NCBI GenBank assembly: GCA_937873695.1
Contig: CALMYL010000007.1
Location: forward strand, 62,001 to 126,000
Origin: an uncultured Ignavibacteria bacterium
Lineage (GTDB): Bacteria; Bacteroidota; Ignavibacteria; Tepidaquicellales; OLB5
DNA length: 64,000 bases
Direction: 5' to 3'
The notes below the pieces were generated by a model. The model saw nothing but the letters and a program-made list of their open reading frames with translations, had not been told where the DNA came from and searched no databases. A program made the position numbers and the translations under genes. Positions 63,496 through 64,000 of this stretch are shown piece after piece. Positions within the stretch are counted from its first letter, which is position 1. Each line of letters opens with the position of its first letter.

Positions 63496-63972
63496 TCACT
63501 TCCCGGCGCCTAATCCCCAAACCCACTTGTGAATATTGTGTGGAAAGCCCGGGTGATCGAGGAACATTAAAATACACTCGCCGCTTACCACGTTTATTCC
63601 GCTAAGCTCGCAAAAACGCACTGCCTTTTCGCTTTCAGCGCCCTGCTGGAACCAGATATTTTTTATACCCGCAACAATAGCCTCATTGGCGGCATGTTCC
63701 GCTTCATGGGGAGGGATAACAATAATGGCCGCATCCGGCACGCGCGGAAGCTGGTGCAATGAGTTATAGGCTATCATGTTATCTATTAATTTTGCGGTGG
63801 GGTGAACGGGGTAAACACTGTATCCTTTTTTCTTCATGGCGGCAAGTATCATATTGCCGAACTTTTTCTTTTTCGCCGATGCGCCAAAGAGCGCGAACGA
63901 ACGAAGTTTCAGGAAATCCTTTGTTTGCTGTATATTCTTTTCTTTTTTCATGGGTGTTGTATTGTGGTACAT
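63496..63972 (-). CDS. CoA-binding domain protein (YccU-like)
   Basis: The 158-residue protein is a CoA_binding_2 protein: the Rossmann motif FALFGASAKKKKFGNMI, GYSVYPVHPTA, DAAIIVIPPHEAEHAANEAIVAGIKNIWFQQGAES and the closing GECILMFL. It is a small free-standing version of the succinyl-CoA synthetase alpha N-terminal domain and binds CoA or a related nucleotide. ATG at 63972 or 63951 could be the start. Role unknown. Confidence 0.88.
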   Translation of the reverse strand: MYHNTTPMKKEKNIQQTKDFLKLRSFALFGASAKKKKFGNMILAAMKKKGYSVYPVHPTAKLIDNMIAYNSLHQLPRVPDAAIIVIPPHEAEHAANEAIVAGIKNIWFQQGAESEKAVRFCELSGINVVSGECILMFLDHPGFPHNIHKWVWGLGAGK

Positions 63973-64000
63973 CCAACAAAATTAAGTTAATTAAGGTGAC

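Noticed and set aside
1-64000. tRNA or rRNA genes
   Set aside because: No T-loop-type GGTTCGAATC with matching arms or rRNA-like conserved stretches was noticed in either strand; a tRNAscan run would be decisive.

Overview
The window is chromosomal DNA from a bacterium of the FCB group, most likely the Ignavibacteria/Chlorobi side of Bacteroidota. The main evidence is four secreted proteins that end in a type IX secretion (T9SS) sorting domain with the YPNPFNP motif, together with a four-member SPYFN-motif paralogue family and many DUFs common in Bacteroidota. It includes the dnaA / mnmE-mnmG-rsmG neighbourhood, so it probably lies near the replication origin. I saw no rRNA, tRNA, CRISPR array or transposase gene.

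Layout. 1-3.1 kb: minus-strand operon of an RHH-like regulator and two adhesin-like proteins with a peptidase S74 chaperone domain, one of them frameshifted. 3.3-23.2 kb: four large helical SPYFN-family paralogues interspersed with T9SS-exported SBBP-repeat and LamG/P-domain proteins, a caspase-like lipoprotein with Tudor-like C-terminal repeats, DUF4126 and DUF1361 membrane proteins and the translation factor EttA. 23.3-31.7 kb: small accessory genes, including two paralogue pairs (24.3-27.6 kb, one pair carrying zinc ribbons), a GNAT enzyme, an M48 protease and two META-domain lipoproteins. 31.7-43.4 kb: endonuclease III, a MarR-ABC-permease/M1 peptidase operon, a second MarR with a GNAT gene, a flavodoxin-like protein, a CorA-like protein and small genes. 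43.9-48.7 kb: rsmG, mnmG, a lipoprotein and mnmE on the minus strand, with two parS-like sites. 51.8-53.9 kb: AT-rich candidate origin and dnaA. 54.3 kb: recN. 56.2-61.7 kb: a tight four-gene operon of a NurA-like protein, a HerA-like ATPase, a Myb/SANT-Rossmann methyltransferase-like protein and a Schlafen (AlbA_2) protein. It is visibly richer in A/T than its neighbours and is the best candidate here for an undescribed genome-defence system. 61.8-64 kb: an alpha/beta-hydrolase-like protein and a CoA-binding protein.

A second theme is the density of dispersed palindromic repeats in the intergenic DNA. Several families recur, often as composite mosaics. Some have entered genes: in-frame insertions are visible in recN and in a GNAT acetyltransferase, the 3' end of the DUF1361 gene lies in repeat sequence, and a HAD hydrolase gene is reduced to its first 23 codons followed by repeat. 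No REP-associated transposase is present in the window to explain them.

All calls come from reading the sequence and recalling family motifs; no database search was run.
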